A stretch of 48,446 nucleotides of DNA from Eubacteriaceae bacterium (GTDB lineage Bacteria > Bacillota > Clostridia > Peptostreptococcales > Anaerovoracaceae). The position numbers and the translations under genes are program-made. The notes beneath the pieces were generated by a model. That model searched no databases. It was not told where the DNA came from and saw only the letters and a program-made list of their open reading frames with translations. Each line of letters opens with the position of its first letter. Position 1 is the first letter of the stretch. Positions 1 to 7,263 of the stretch are shown piece by piece. The stretch is from NCBI GenBank assembly GCA_022652985.1, contig JALCRY010000014.1, positions 1 through 48,446 of the forward strand. The letters are read 5' to 3'.

Positions 1-2
1 TG

Positions 3-62
3 ACAAGTATGGGCCTCGGGGAGGCCGTCAGGGAAGATCTGCACTTTTGCTTGAAAAATTGA
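3..62 (+). CDS. possible 3' end of an upstream gene (partial)
   Basis: Frame 3 is open from the left window edge and ends in TGA at 60-62, about 20 bases before an intrinsic terminator hairpin at 81-114. That spacing is what one expects for the end of a gene entering from outside the window. Only about 19 residues are visible (starting TSMGLGEAV), so no family can be named. Frame 2 is also open here, but it runs through the terminator stem, which makes it a less likely coding frame. Confidence 0.25.
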   Translation, partial: TSMGLGEAVREDLHFCLKN

Positions 63-80
63 AGTATCATCTTACGAGAA

Positions 81-114
81 AAGCCCAGACGAACTCATTG
101 TTCGCTTGGGCTTT
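81..114 (+). terminator. intrinsic terminator-like hairpin
   Basis: AAGCCCA at 81-87 pairs with TGGGCTT ending near 113, and CGAAC pairs with GTTCG inside, with a small internal loop and a short T-rich tail. It probably ends transcription of the gene entering from the left edge. Confidence 0.5.
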
Positions 115-129
115 GTCTACAGTCTGAGC

Positions 130-154
130 GGAACACCGTCAGGTGTTCCGTTTT
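130..154 (+). terminator. intrinsic terminator
   Basis: GGAACACC (130-137), loop GTCA, GGTGTTCC (142-149), then G and four T. The right arm of this stem is the first part of the 120-bp repeat at 142-261. The second repeat copy has an equivalent hairpin at 1515-1539. Confidence 0.55.
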
Positions 155-261
155 CCATGCTTATTCATTGTTATTATTGATTGTTAGAGGGAGTTGTTTA
201 TTTGTTTGTTGTTTTCTTTTGTGAGTTTATAATAGCGCAGTATCCTTAAAGGACTCTGAAA
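142..261 (+). repeat. 120-bp direct repeat, copy 1
   Basis: This stretch matches 1527-1646 at 118 of 120 positions; the differences are at 150/1535 and 211/1596. It starts with the right arm of a terminator stem, continues through an AT-rich, T-rich tract, contains a TATAAT box at 228-233 and ends just after a small inverted repeat (TCCTTAAAGGA). The two copies are offset by 1385 bp and bracket the secreted protein gene. Copy 1 lies in the promoter position for that gene. Confidence 0.95.
206..233 (+). promoter_or_regulatory. candidate sigma-A promoter of the secreted-protein gene
   Basis: TTGTTG (206-211), 16-base spacer, TATAAT (228-233). A transcript from here would have a leader of about 160 bases before the ATG at 402. 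The rest of 1-401 contains the partial gene end, two hairpins and a second AT-rich TATAAT at 357-362 with no good -35 at normal spacing. The same promoter sequence in repeat copy 2 faces only the end of the convergent yitT gene. Confidence 0.4.
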
Positions 262-401
262 AAGTCAGATCATTATTCTCTGTAAAATATACAATCGTCC
301 AGAAAATCGCCTTATTTTCTGCCCTTTCGGCTGATTTGCACGGCATTTCAAACATATATAATAAATATGATCAATATATTTATTGTTTCGGGAGGTGTTT
401 T

Positions 402-1499
402 ATGAGAAAAAGAATACTGATGATATTACTGTCCCTCGCAGTAATATCAGCGTGCAGTTTCCCCGCACAAAGCTATGCAGCTGAAACAAGAGGATCGTCG
501 GAAGACGACAACAATGACAATTTTCAGGTTACGGTCATCACCAAAGACGGCCAGAAGCTGATAAACAACACAGCATATTATACTGATGAAGTCCGGCTGA
601 TCTGCAGAGTAAACGCCGCAGGGCCTGCATTACTTAAAGTCAATGCTGAAGGTACATCTGTCAATCTGTATTCTGATTCCGTTTTCGACACTATGGTGAG
701 TGAGATCCATGACGAATACTGCGATCCGGATAACAGCATATGCAATTATTACCTGCAGCAGAAGGGAACTTATTACCTTCTCCTGAATGACAACAGAGGA
801 CCGGCTAAAACAGTTAACGTCACAGCAGGACTTGTCTACGAAAAATCCCGTATTACTCTGACCGACAGCCCGGATACAGATGAGGATTCATATTCGAACA
901 CTGTTATGGGCACAGCCAATTCGACAGATGTGCTCATAAAATTCAGACCGAAAAAAAGCGGAACTTTTACTTTTACCACATCTACCAAAGCGGCCAGACT
1001 GCTCAACAGCTATAAGCGAGTCATCTGCTCATCGGATCATTCCGGTTCCGCCTCGTTCGGACTGCTCAGAGGACATACATACTATATAAAATGCTGCGCT
1101 GCAGATTTCGAACCGTTCTGCGCCGTTCCTTTCCGAGCTGTGTATCGCGGTAAAATACACAGTGCAGCGAACTTGGCCGCAGCCGGAAAACTGCCTGCCC
1201 GCACCATCGATGTCAGCGGAGAGAAAAATGAAAAAATCTCAGTAACGATGTTCACGGAAAAATCCCAGACGTTATGGTACAAAATCAAAGTGCCCGCGGA
1301 CGGGACTTATACATTCTCCCGGGATACGAGCCTGGCTTCCGGCAGTTTCAAAGCCAGAGTCCTGGATCAGGACGGCACCCCCGTTACGGGATATATAAAG
1401 GGCGCTAACGTCAGCACGCCATTAACGCAGGGTATTTATTATATTCAGTTCAAGGGCACCAGACATACCAGCGGAAACCCTGCACTGACAATTTTTTAG
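402..1499 (+). CDS. secreted or lipid-anchored protein with PPC-like beta-sandwich repeats, function unknown
   Basis: The product has 365 residues. I chose the ATG at 402 because GGGAGGTG sits just upstream; an in-frame TTG at 336 lacks a ribosome-binding site. The first 28 residues are a signal sequence: MRKR, then a hydrophobic stretch. An ISAC tetrapeptide ending at Cys18 resembles a lipobox, while the following SYAAE resembles a signal peptidase I site, so either anchoring or secretion is possible. The rest is rich in Thr, Ser, Tyr and Gly, and two stretches (about residues 170-255 and 280-365) read like pre-peptidase C-terminal (PPC) type beta-sandwiches, with patterns such as W-Y-K-I-K-V and G-T-Y-T-F-S. 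I see no catalytic motif. A cell-surface or matrix role is only a guess. The gene is alone on its strand and is bracketed by the 120-bp repeat. Confidence 0.75.
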   Translation: MRKRILMILLSLAVISACSFPAQSYAAETRGSSEDDNNDNFQVTVITKDGQKLINNTAYYTDEVRLICRVNAAGPALLKVNAEGTSVNLYSDSVFDTMVSEIHDEYCDPDNSICNYYLQQKGTYYLLLNDNRGPAKTVNVTAGLVYEKSRITLTDSPDTDEDSYSNTVMGTANSTDVLIKFRPKKSGTFTFTTSTKAARLLNSYKRVICSSDHSGSASFGLLRGHTYYIKCCAADFEPFCAVPFRAVYRGKIHSAANLAAAGKLPARTIDVSGEKNEKISVTMFTEKSQTLWYKIKVPADGTYTFSRDTSLASGSFKARVLDQDGTPVTGYIKGANVSTPLTQGIYYIQFKGTRHTSGNPALTIF

Positions 1500-1514
1500 T
1501 ACTGCTGAAAAAAA

Positions 1515-1539
1515 GGGACACCACAGGGTGTTCCTTTTT
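1515..1539 (+). terminator. intrinsic terminator of the secreted-protein gene
   Basis: GGGACACC (1515-1522), loop ACAG, GGTGTTCC (1527-1534), then five T. It lies 15 bases after the stop codon. Its right arm is the start of repeat copy 2. Confidence 0.75.
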
Positions 1540-1646
1540 CCATGCTTATTCATTGTTATTATTGATTGTTAGAGGGAGTTGTTTATTTGTTTGTTATTTT
1601 CTTTTGTGAGTTTATAATAGCGCAGTATCCTTAAAGGACTCTGAAA
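1527..1646 (+). repeat. 120-bp direct repeat, copy 2
   Basis: Second copy of 142-261 with two substitutions. It retains the terminator arm, the T-rich tract, TATAAT at 1613-1618 and the inverted repeat, but no plus-strand gene follows it. The next gene (yitT) is convergent and ends at 1681. Confidence 0.95.
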
Positions 1647-1680
1647 TAATCGAAAAATAATCTTCGGATCCATTTCCGGT

Positions 1681-2559
1681 TTAATACATCTGTTTCCCCG
1701 GTATCTGCCAGCCCTCTCCGAACACTTCTCTGACATCTCCGACGATCATGAAACTGTCTTTATCCACTACGCTGACCTTATATTTCAGCAGGCCAAGTTC
1801 TTTCTTATTGACCACCGTATAAAGCATATGACGGTGCTGTCCCGTATGATATCCTATTGCTTCTATATAGGTTACGCCTCTGTCCAGACTGCGGTCTATA
1901 TACTCTGCTATCTCGTCGTTTTTATCAGAAATTATATATACCGATTTGGCAAATCTGACACCTTCCTGTATGCGCCCCGATATCACTGTCGTTCCCGCTA
2001 TCGACACTATCGCATAAAGAGCATTTGAGAGTCCGAACACGACTGCGCCTGCAATAACGATCAGAATATCGAGTACACCCATGATCGTTGTCATGTGCCA
2101 GTGCTTCCTGTACAGCTGTATCAGCGCTCCCGCCATATCGGTCCCGCCCGTAGTTGCATACCTTGTAAATACCAGGCCGATACCCACACCGGAAAGTACG
2201 GTCCCGTATATTATGGAAAGCACCATATCATCGCCCATTGGAGCCATCTGCGGTATCGCCCAGAGGAACAATGTGCAGGCAGCTGTGCTGAACAGTGTTT
2301 TACCGACAAATTCCCTTCCGCGGAGAATATACGCCGCAATAAATATCGGCAGATTGAGCGCAATATTCGAAAGCCATATCGGCACTCCTCCGCTGAATAT
2401 CCCCGATGTCAAATGTTTTATAATGATCTCGAGTCCCGTAAAACCGCCCGCAACAAGATGCAGCGGTGCGAACACCCAATTTACCGACAAAGCAAAAATT
2501 GCCGAGCCGGCCGTTATTACTGCATAATCTGCTATTACTGCCTTCACCCTTTTGTTCAT
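1681..2559 (-). CDS. yitT: YitT family membrane protein (DUF161 + DUF2179)
   Basis: The 292-residue product matches the YitT family in length and layout: five or six hydrophobic segments in the first 200 residues with Gly-rich repeats (VAGGFTGLEIIIKH, TTGGTDMAGALI), then a soluble C-terminal domain (about 205-285) with the conserved IVGDVREVFGEGW ending. The family is conserved in Firmicutes but its transported substrate, if any, is not settled. GGAGGG stands about six bases before the ATG. An intrinsic terminator lies only 23 bases upstream of the ATG, leaving no room for a promoter between them, so the mRNA probably reads through it (see the leader features). Confidence 0.88.
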   Translation of the reverse strand: MNKRVKAVIADYAVITAGSAIFALSVNWVFAPLHLVAGGFTGLEIIIKHLTSGIFSGGVPIWLSNIALNLPIFIAAYILRGREFVGKTLFSTAACTLFLWAIPQMAPMGDDMVLSIIYGTVLSGVGIGLVFTRYATTGGTDMAGALIQLYRKHWHMTTIMGVLDILIVIAGAVVFGLSNALYAIVSIAGTTVISGRIQEGVRFAKSVYIISDKNDEIAEYIDRSLDRGVTYIEAIGYHTGQHRHMLYTVVNKKELGLLKYKVSVVDKDSFMIVGDVREVFGEGWQIPGKQMY

Positions 2560-2581
2560 GTGTCCCTCCGTTTTTATTGAT

Positions 2582-2613
2582 AAAAAAAACGGAGCCTTAT
2601 CGCTAAGACTCCG
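2582..2613 (-). terminator. intrinsic terminator inside the yitT leader (terminator of ansA or attenuator)
   Basis: On the minus strand ACGGAGTCTTA pairs with TAAGGCTCCGT across a GCGA loop and is followed by eight T. It is 23 bases from the yitT start codon. It may end the pepT-ansA transcript, control yitT, or both. An upstream AAGAC (around 2650-2655) can pair with the GTCTT of the 5' arm, giving a possible alternative fold. Confidence 0.8.
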
Positions 2614-2678
2614 TTCGATCTTCGTACCGGGCGGGTTATTATCCCTCTCGTCTTTGAAAACAATTGCTTGTTCTGGTA

Positions 2679-2687
2679 ATTATATCA
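2679..2687 (-). promoter_or_regulatory. candidate extended -10 promoter for yitT
   Basis: On the minus strand this reads TGATATAAT, a full extended -10. No good -35 is present at normal spacing. Transcription would start near 2672, giving a leader of about 110 bases. That leader begins with a GCAA-capped hairpin (AGAACAA/TTGTTTT) and contains the terminator at 2582-2613. Confidence 0.4.
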
Positions 2688-2772
2688 TTGATATTCAAAG
2701 AAAGAAAGTCTTTTATTCAGGACCGGCGGCAAAACATCCGGACGGAAATACAGCCCGGGCTTTTGCTGTTTT

Positions 2773-3789
2773 TTATTTGATGTTCCTGGTAAAAATTATG
2801 TCGCTGTTCACTGTCGAATAGAACATTTCTTTTATCTGACTGTATTTCATCTTCGGCAGTCCCATGATCCACATCAGCTTGGTAATAGTCGCTTCCAGCG
2901 TCATATCATAAGCTTCGATCAGATTGAAATCGCTTTTGACTTTTGCGCCGACTTCATAAACTGTCATATCACTTCCCTCGTTCACGACCTGAGTGGCCAT
3001 AACGACGATCTTGCCTTTCGATTCTATCCATTCCTGCATTATTTTATAGAATTCCTCGGTCAGTGTTGTCGGTATTCCTCCCACGCCGAAGCTTTCCATG
3101 ACGATGCAGTCGTAGTTCTCAAACAGATAAGGCAATATATCAGGCTTGATCCCCGGTATGAGCTTGAGAAGAAAAATACTCTCCCCCATCTCATGGTAAA
3201 ACCTGACCGGCTCCCCGAAAGGAACCGAAGGAATATATCTGATGACGCGGCCGTCCTGTATGATCGCAGGCGTAGGAAAATTCACGCTGCGGAAAGCATT
3301 GAAGCTCTTGGCGCGTTCCTTTTTCGCCCTTGTACCGACAATGACCTTGCCGCCGAAAACGATGGATACATCCTGCGAATCATCGTCCGCTGCATATATC
3401 AGGCTCTCCAGAAGGTTGGTTTTCGCATCAGTAACATCGTTGCTGATCGGTCTCTGCGCGCCTGTTATGACGATGGGCTTGCTTGAATTCTGGATCATAT
3501 AGGAAAGTGCTGCCGCCGTGTAAGCCAGAGTATCCGTACCGTGACAAATAACGAATCCGTCGTACTTGTCATAGTTGTCCTCTACAGCTTTCTCCATCAG
3601 CTTCCAGTAGTACGGCGTGACATTTGTGCTGTCGATAGAACAGACCTGTATCGAATCCACCTCGCAGACATCCGCCGCCTGCGGGACATAAGACAGAAGC
3701 TCTTCTGTGCTGAGTCCCGGCGTCAGTCCGAACTCGGTCGACTGCGAGGCAATAGTTCCGCCTGTTCCTATCATCAGTATCTTCTTCAT
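2773..3789 (-). CDS. ansA: type I L-asparaginase
   Basis: The enzyme hydrolyses asparagine to aspartate and ammonia. The 338-residue length fits cytoplasmic type I enzymes. The first catalytic Thr lies in TGGTIAS (Thr12), and the second catalytic Thr-Asp pair lies in HGTDTLAY (Thr85-Asp86). No signal peptide is present, which argues against a periplasmic-type enzyme. AGGGAG stands just upstream of the ATG. The gene begins 20 bases after pepT on the same strand, so the two are probably co-transcribed; this links peptide breakdown with asparagine deamidation. Confidence 0.93.
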   Translation of the reverse strand: MKKILMIGTGGTIASQSTEFGLTPGLSTEELLSYVPQAADVCEVDSIQVCSIDSTNVTPYYWKLMEKAVEDNYDKYDGFVICHGTDTLAYTAAALSYMIQNSSKPIVITGAQRPISNDVTDAKTNLLESLIYAADDDSQDVSIVFGGKVIVGTRAKKERAKSFNAFRSVNFPTPAIIQDGRVIRYIPSVPFGEPVRFYHEMGESIFLLKLIPGIKPDILPYLFENYDCIVMESFGVGGIPTTLTEEFYKIMQEWIESKGKIVVMATQVVNEGSDMTVYEVGAKVKSDFNLIEAYDMTLEATITKLMWIMGLPKMKYSQIKEMFYSTVNSDIIFTRNIK

Positions 3790-3809
3790 ATTATCTCCCT
3801 GTGATCCGC

Positions 3810-5036
3810 CTATCTAAGAGGATTTTCTTCATATTCTTTAAGAATATTGAGTGCGATCTGTACAGCAGTATCCATATCCTGGATATCGGCATATTCGGAA
3901 ACCGAATGATGATTGAAGCTGCCTGTGCCCAGGTTCGGGCATGGGAGCCCCCTGAACGAAAGAGTCGCACCGTCCGTACCGCCTCTGATAGGAAGTGTCT
4001 CCGGCTCAGCGCCGGCATCTCTGATGGCTTTTCTGGCATTGTCGATCACATGCATGTGCGGCTTGATCATTTCTTCCATATTCTTGTACTGCAGCCTGAG
4101 ATCAGTCGTGACCGTTCCTTCGCCGTACTTTTCATTTAGAGCAGCCGTAATTTTCTTAATAACTTCCTGCTTTTCTTCGATCTTCGACCAGTCGTGGTCT
4201 CTCAGGATTATCGACATCTCGCATTCAGATACTATGCCGCTGATCTCCATGACATGATAGAAGCCTTCAAAGCCTTCAGTATCAACAGGACGCTCATTCT
4301 GCGGTATCATCTCATCAAATTCTCTGGCGACTTCTATCGCGTTTATCATAGTATCCTTCGCCGAACCCGGATGGATATCAAGTCCCTTTATGTGGACTTT
4401 TGCCGATACAGCATTGAAATTCTGATATTCGATTCCGCCCATGTTCTCTCCGTCGAGAGTATAACCAAAATCCGCACCGAATTTTTCGACATCAAATCTT
4501 TCCGGGCTGAGTCCGATTTCTTCATCAGGAGTAAAGCCTATCTGAACTGTTCCATGTCTGAATTCAGGATGTTCTTTCATATATTCAAGAGCAGTCATGA
4601 TCTCAGCGATGCCGGCCTTGTCGTCTCCTCCGAGAAGAGTCGTTCCGTCTGTAGTAATGAGGTCATGCCCGATGCGGTTCTTCAGGAATTTGTCCGTGGC
4701 AGGATCAAGGTCGATGCCGTTGAGATGAATAACTTCTCCGCCGTAATTCTTTATGATCTGCGGTTTGATGCGGTCCGCACCAAGATCACCGACAACATCC
4801 ATATGAGCTATGAGTCCTATGGCCGGCACATCCGCCTTATCGGTGTTCGCCGGAAGAGTTCCGTAGACATATCCCGATCCGTCCATTTCAGCATTTTCCA
4901 CACCGAGGCTCCTGAGTTCGTCAACAAGATACTCTGCGAGTTTCAGCTGCTTTTTCGTGCTTGGCCATGTGCCTGTCGTCTCGTCTGAAGCCGTGTCAAA
5001 TTCAACATACTTCAGCATTCTTTCGTAAGCTTTCAT
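3810..5036 (-). CDS. pepT: peptidase T (tripeptide aminopeptidase)
   Basis: This zinc exopeptidase of the M20B family removes the N-terminal residue of tripeptides in the cytoplasm. The 408-residue product is the normal length. Metal and catalytic residues are visible: HMD (His78, Asp80), LGGDDKAG (Asp138-Asp139), DEEIG (Glu172-Glu173), TLDG (Asp195) and the distal GSFNHHS near residue 378. AAGGAAA precedes the ATG. It is the first gene of a probable pepT-ansA operon. Confidence 0.95.
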   Translation of the reverse strand: MKAYERMLKYVEFDTASDETTGTWPSTKKQLKLAEYLVDELRSLGVENAEMDGSGYVYGTLPANTDKADVPAIGLIAHMDVVGDLGADRIKPQIIKNYGGEVIHLNGIDLDPATDKFLKNRIGHDLITTDGTTLLGGDDKAGIAEIMTALEYMKEHPEFRHGTVQIGFTPDEEIGLSPERFDVEKFGADFGYTLDGENMGGIEYQNFNAVSAKVHIKGLDIHPGSAKDTMINAIEVAREFDEMIPQNERPVDTEGFEGFYHVMEISGIVSECEMSIILRDHDWSKIEEKQEVIKKITAALNEKYGEGTVTTDLRLQYKNMEEMIKPHMHVIDNARKAIRDAGAEPETLPIRGGTDGATLSFRGLPCPNLGTGSFNHHSVSEYADIQDMDTAVQIALNILKEYEENPLR

Positions 5037-5108
5037 TGTGTTTCCTTCTTTCTGTTATTTTATTGATACATACTTTCGGCCGTGCACACACAAGCACAGC
5101 CAACATAT

Positions 5109-5117
5109 ATTATAGCA
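5109..5117 (-). promoter_or_regulatory. candidate extended -10 promoter for pepT-ansA
   Basis: The minus strand reads TGCTATAAT (extended -10). Start of transcription would be near 5102, about 65 bases before the pepT ATG. No clear -35 is present. The divergent XRE promoter lies about 60 bases away. Confidence 0.45.
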
Positions 5118-5173
5118 CGTTGCGGCAATTAGAAAACCCTGATAATTCATTATATTCAGCGCATAAATATAAA

Positions 5174-5202
5174 TTGACACTCTCAAAAACGGTTGTTATG
5201 AT
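5174..5202 (+). promoter_or_regulatory. sigma-A promoter of the XRE regulator
   Basis: Perfect TTGACA at 5174-5179, a 17-base spacer and TATGAT at 5197-5202. The ATG of the regulator is 24 bases downstream of the -10, preceded by AAAGGGAG. Confidence 0.8.
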
Positions 5203-5210
5203 TATCATAA
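5196..5210. promoter_or_regulatory. perfect 15-bp palindrome over the -10 (PerR/Fur-like box)
   Basis: TTATGATTATCATAA is a perfect 7-1-7 inverted repeat that covers the whole -10 of the XRE promoter. It matches the Bacillus PerR consensus TTATAATNATTATAA at 12 of 14 defined positions and also resembles Fur boxes. It could instead be the operator of the XRE protein itself. A bound protein would block RNA polymerase. Confidence 0.6.
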
Positions 5211-5225
5211 TGAAAGGGAGATCAA

Positions 5226-5939
5226 ATGAGCAGCATCAGTGACCACGTAGGCAAAAGAATACGCCTGTACCGTAAAAATCAGAATATGTCTATTGACGAA
5301 TTCAGCGCTATGATCGGCAAAAGCAAGTCCACTATTTCCAAATATGAGAACGGTGAAATATCGATCGATGTGGAAACGCTTTTTGAAATCGCAGCGGCTC
5401 TTGACGTGTCAGCTTACCAGCTGCTTGATTACCGCGACGAAGATGCCAGAATAAGCGACAACCACGTCCGCGGCTTCTTCAGCGATGTAAAACACATGTT
5501 CATGTATTACATGAGCGGCGCCCCTATCCGGCTCGTAAAATGCGTCCTGGAATTCAATCAGATCAATGACAATGAGCACAAGGTCATATTGTACAATACC
5601 GTCAGAGATATGGACGATTTCTATGACTGCAGACAGCTCTATTTCGGCGACGTATATTACAGCGACTCGTATGTGAATATGTTCATGACCAACCAGGTCA
5701 ATAATTCAGAAGAGATCCTGCTGACAGTTCCCAATCCGATGGCTAAAATCGATGAAACGTTCGGCCTCATCTCGGGCATCTCCGAGCGTTACAGAATGCC
5801 TATATCCACGAGAGTGCTCCTCTCGCACAGCAACAGGTATTCAGAGGATGAACTTGCCGATAAACTGATACTGAACAAAGACGACATGAAGGAAATACGC
5901 AAGTATAACGTATTTATGCTTCCGTCTTCATGGAGATAA
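5226..5939 (+). CDS. XRE-family transcriptional regulator
   Basis: The 237-residue product starts with a Cro/C1-type helix-turn-helix at about residues 8-62 (RIRLYRKNQNMS, then SKSTISKYENGE, then the LFEIAAALDVS helix). The remaining 170 residues are a soluble domain I do not recognise, rich in Asp and Tyr; it may sense a ligand or mediate oligomerisation. It has its own strong promoter with a palindromic operator over the -10. Neighbours are peptidase T on the divergent side and the aminotransferase operon end downstream. Its targets cannot be read from the sequence; autoregulation is plausible. Confidence 0.88.
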   Translation: MSSISDHVGKRIRLYRKNQNMSIDEFSAMIGKSKSTISKYENGEISIDVETLFEIAAALDVSAYQLLDYRDEDARISDNHVRGFFSDVKHMFMYYMSGAPIRLVKCVLEFNQINDNEHKVILYNTVRDMDDFYDCRQLYFGDVYYSDSYVNMFMTNQVNNSEEILLTVPNPMAKIDETFGLISGISERYRMPISTRVLLSHSNRYSEDELADKLILNKDDMKEIRKYNVFMLPSSWR

Positions 5940-5950
5940 CTGTAAACAGA

Positions 5951-5983
5951 AAATCCGCCGGAAATCGATCCGGCGGATTTTTC
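5951..5983. terminator. bidirectional intrinsic terminator
   Basis: AAATCCGCCGGA (5951-5962), six-base loop, TCCGGCGGATTT (5969-5980) followed by T-rich sequence. It lies between two convergent genes, the XRE regulator and the aminotransferase, and can serve both. Confidence 0.85.
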
Positions 5984-6020
5984 TATATATGAGCAACTTG
6001 AGCAAAAGGTAATTCAGCAG

Positions 6021-7202
6021 TTAAAGACATGATTTGATAACATCAGCAAGAGCTGTGATACCTTCGATGATCTTGTCGTCAGGCATGCATGAATAGTTCA
6101 TTCTGAAGCAGTTATATACTCCTCCGTTAGGGAAGAAAGTATCTCCCGGAACGAACGCAACGTTCTTCTCCAGCGACTTCATATAAACATCCTGCGCCTT
6201 GAGGTTTTCAGGAAGCGTTACCCAGAGGAAGAGTCCGCCATCCGGATGAGTCCACTTTACGCCGGCAGGGAATGTCTTCTCCATTGTATCGAGCATAACC
6301 TGTCTCCTGTGTCCGTATACCTTTCTGATCTCGGCAACGTGAGCATCCAGATCGAACATGTCGATCCAGGCAGCTGTTTCCATCTGTGAGATCGTCGATG
6401 CCTGCAGCGCGGCAGCCTGTGCCAGCTTATTGTAGTTGGCCAGTATTTCGTCGTCTGCGCAGATCCAGCCGAGTCTGTATCCAGGAGCCAGGATCTTCGA
6501 GAATGTACCGAGGAAAATTACCAGTCCCTTTGTATCGAGAGACTTCAGAGCCGGAAGATATTCTCCCTCGTATCTGAGTTCTCCGTACGGGTTGTCTTCG
6601 ATCACAGGGATCTCATACTTATTGATGATATCCATGAAAGCATGTCTTCTTTCGAGAGGCCATGTTCTCCCTGTAGGGTTCTGGAAATCAGGAATTACAT
6701 AAATCATCCTGACTCTGTCTTCCCTGGCAAGGATCTTTTCGAGTTCCTCCGGAATCAGTCCGTCTTCATCTGTAGGCACTTCAATAAATTCAGGTTCATT
6801 TGTCTTGAAGGCATTCAGCGCGCCGAGATACGAAGGGCTTTCACAGAGAACGATATCTCCTTTATTCAGGAACAGACGTCCAGAATAGTCGAGGCCCTGC
6901 TGTGATCCGCTTGTAACAAGAATATGATCCGCATCTGTTTCAATGTGATTCTTGGCGCCCATTCTCTCGGCAATCTGCTCTCTTAACCTTGGCCAGCCTT
7001 CTGTCGTAGAATACTGCATAGCCTTCTGACCGCTTTCTTCCATGACTTTGTTTGCAGCCTGTTCCATCTGCTCTGTCGGGAATAATTCAGGTGCCGGCAT
7101 TCCGCCTGCAAAAGATATGATTTCAGGCTTAGCTGTCAGTTTGAGCAGTTCTCTGATTGCTGAACCTTCCATTTTTTCCATTCTGTCTGCATATTTTACC
7201 AC
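6021..7202 (-). CDS. PLP-dependent aminotransferase, class I/II (2-aminoadipate/aromatic type)
   Basis: This fold-type I aminotransferase has 393 residues. Visible motifs are SGSQQGLDY (98-106), QNPTGR with the substrate-binding Asn175, EDNPYGE (Asp203 and Tyr206 near the cofactor ring), TFSK with the Schiff-base Lys236, and PGYRLGW (Arg243). The sequence resembles the LysN/AADAT branch, which accepts several amino acids, so the true substrate is open. Start codon is GTG at 7202 with AAGGAGG about nine bases upstream. It lies 61 bases after the CoA-transferase with no terminator between. I infer it produces the 2-oxo acids that feed the oxidative steps encoded upstream in the same transcript. 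Confidence 0.88.
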   Translation of the reverse strand: MVKYADRMEKMEGSAIRELLKLTAKPEIISFAGGMPAPELFPTEQMEQAANKVMEESGQKAMQYSTTEGWPRLREQIAERMGAKNHIETDADHILVTSGSQQGLDYSGRLFLNKGDIVLCESPSYLGALNAFKTNEPEFIEVPTDEDGLIPEELEKILAREDRVRMIYVIPDFQNPTGRTWPLERRHAFMDIINKYEIPVIEDNPYGELRYEGEYLPALKSLDTKGLVIFLGTFSKILAPGYRLGWICADDEILANYNKLAQAAALQASTISQMETAAWIDMFDLDAHVAEIRKVYGHRRQVMLDTMEKTFPAGVKWTHPDGGLFLWVTLPENLKAQDVYMKSLEKNVAFVPGDTFFPNGGVYNCFRMNYSCMPDDKIIEGITALADVIKSCL

Positions 7203-7263
7203 GATATTTTCCTCCTTACCGATTAAAAATAGGTTTACATAAGTTGTATATTCCGGCGATTGA

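Noticed and set aside
1-60. Structured RNA (SRP, tmRNA or RNase P fragment) at the left edge
   Set aside because: The GGCCTC/GAGGCC inverted repeat is short, and none of the conserved cores of these RNAs is recognisable; a gene end before the terminator at 81-114 is simpler.
4194-4988. Plus-strand frame of 264 codons opposite pepT
   Set aside because: Antisense to a clear peptidase T; composition is that of a shadow frame.
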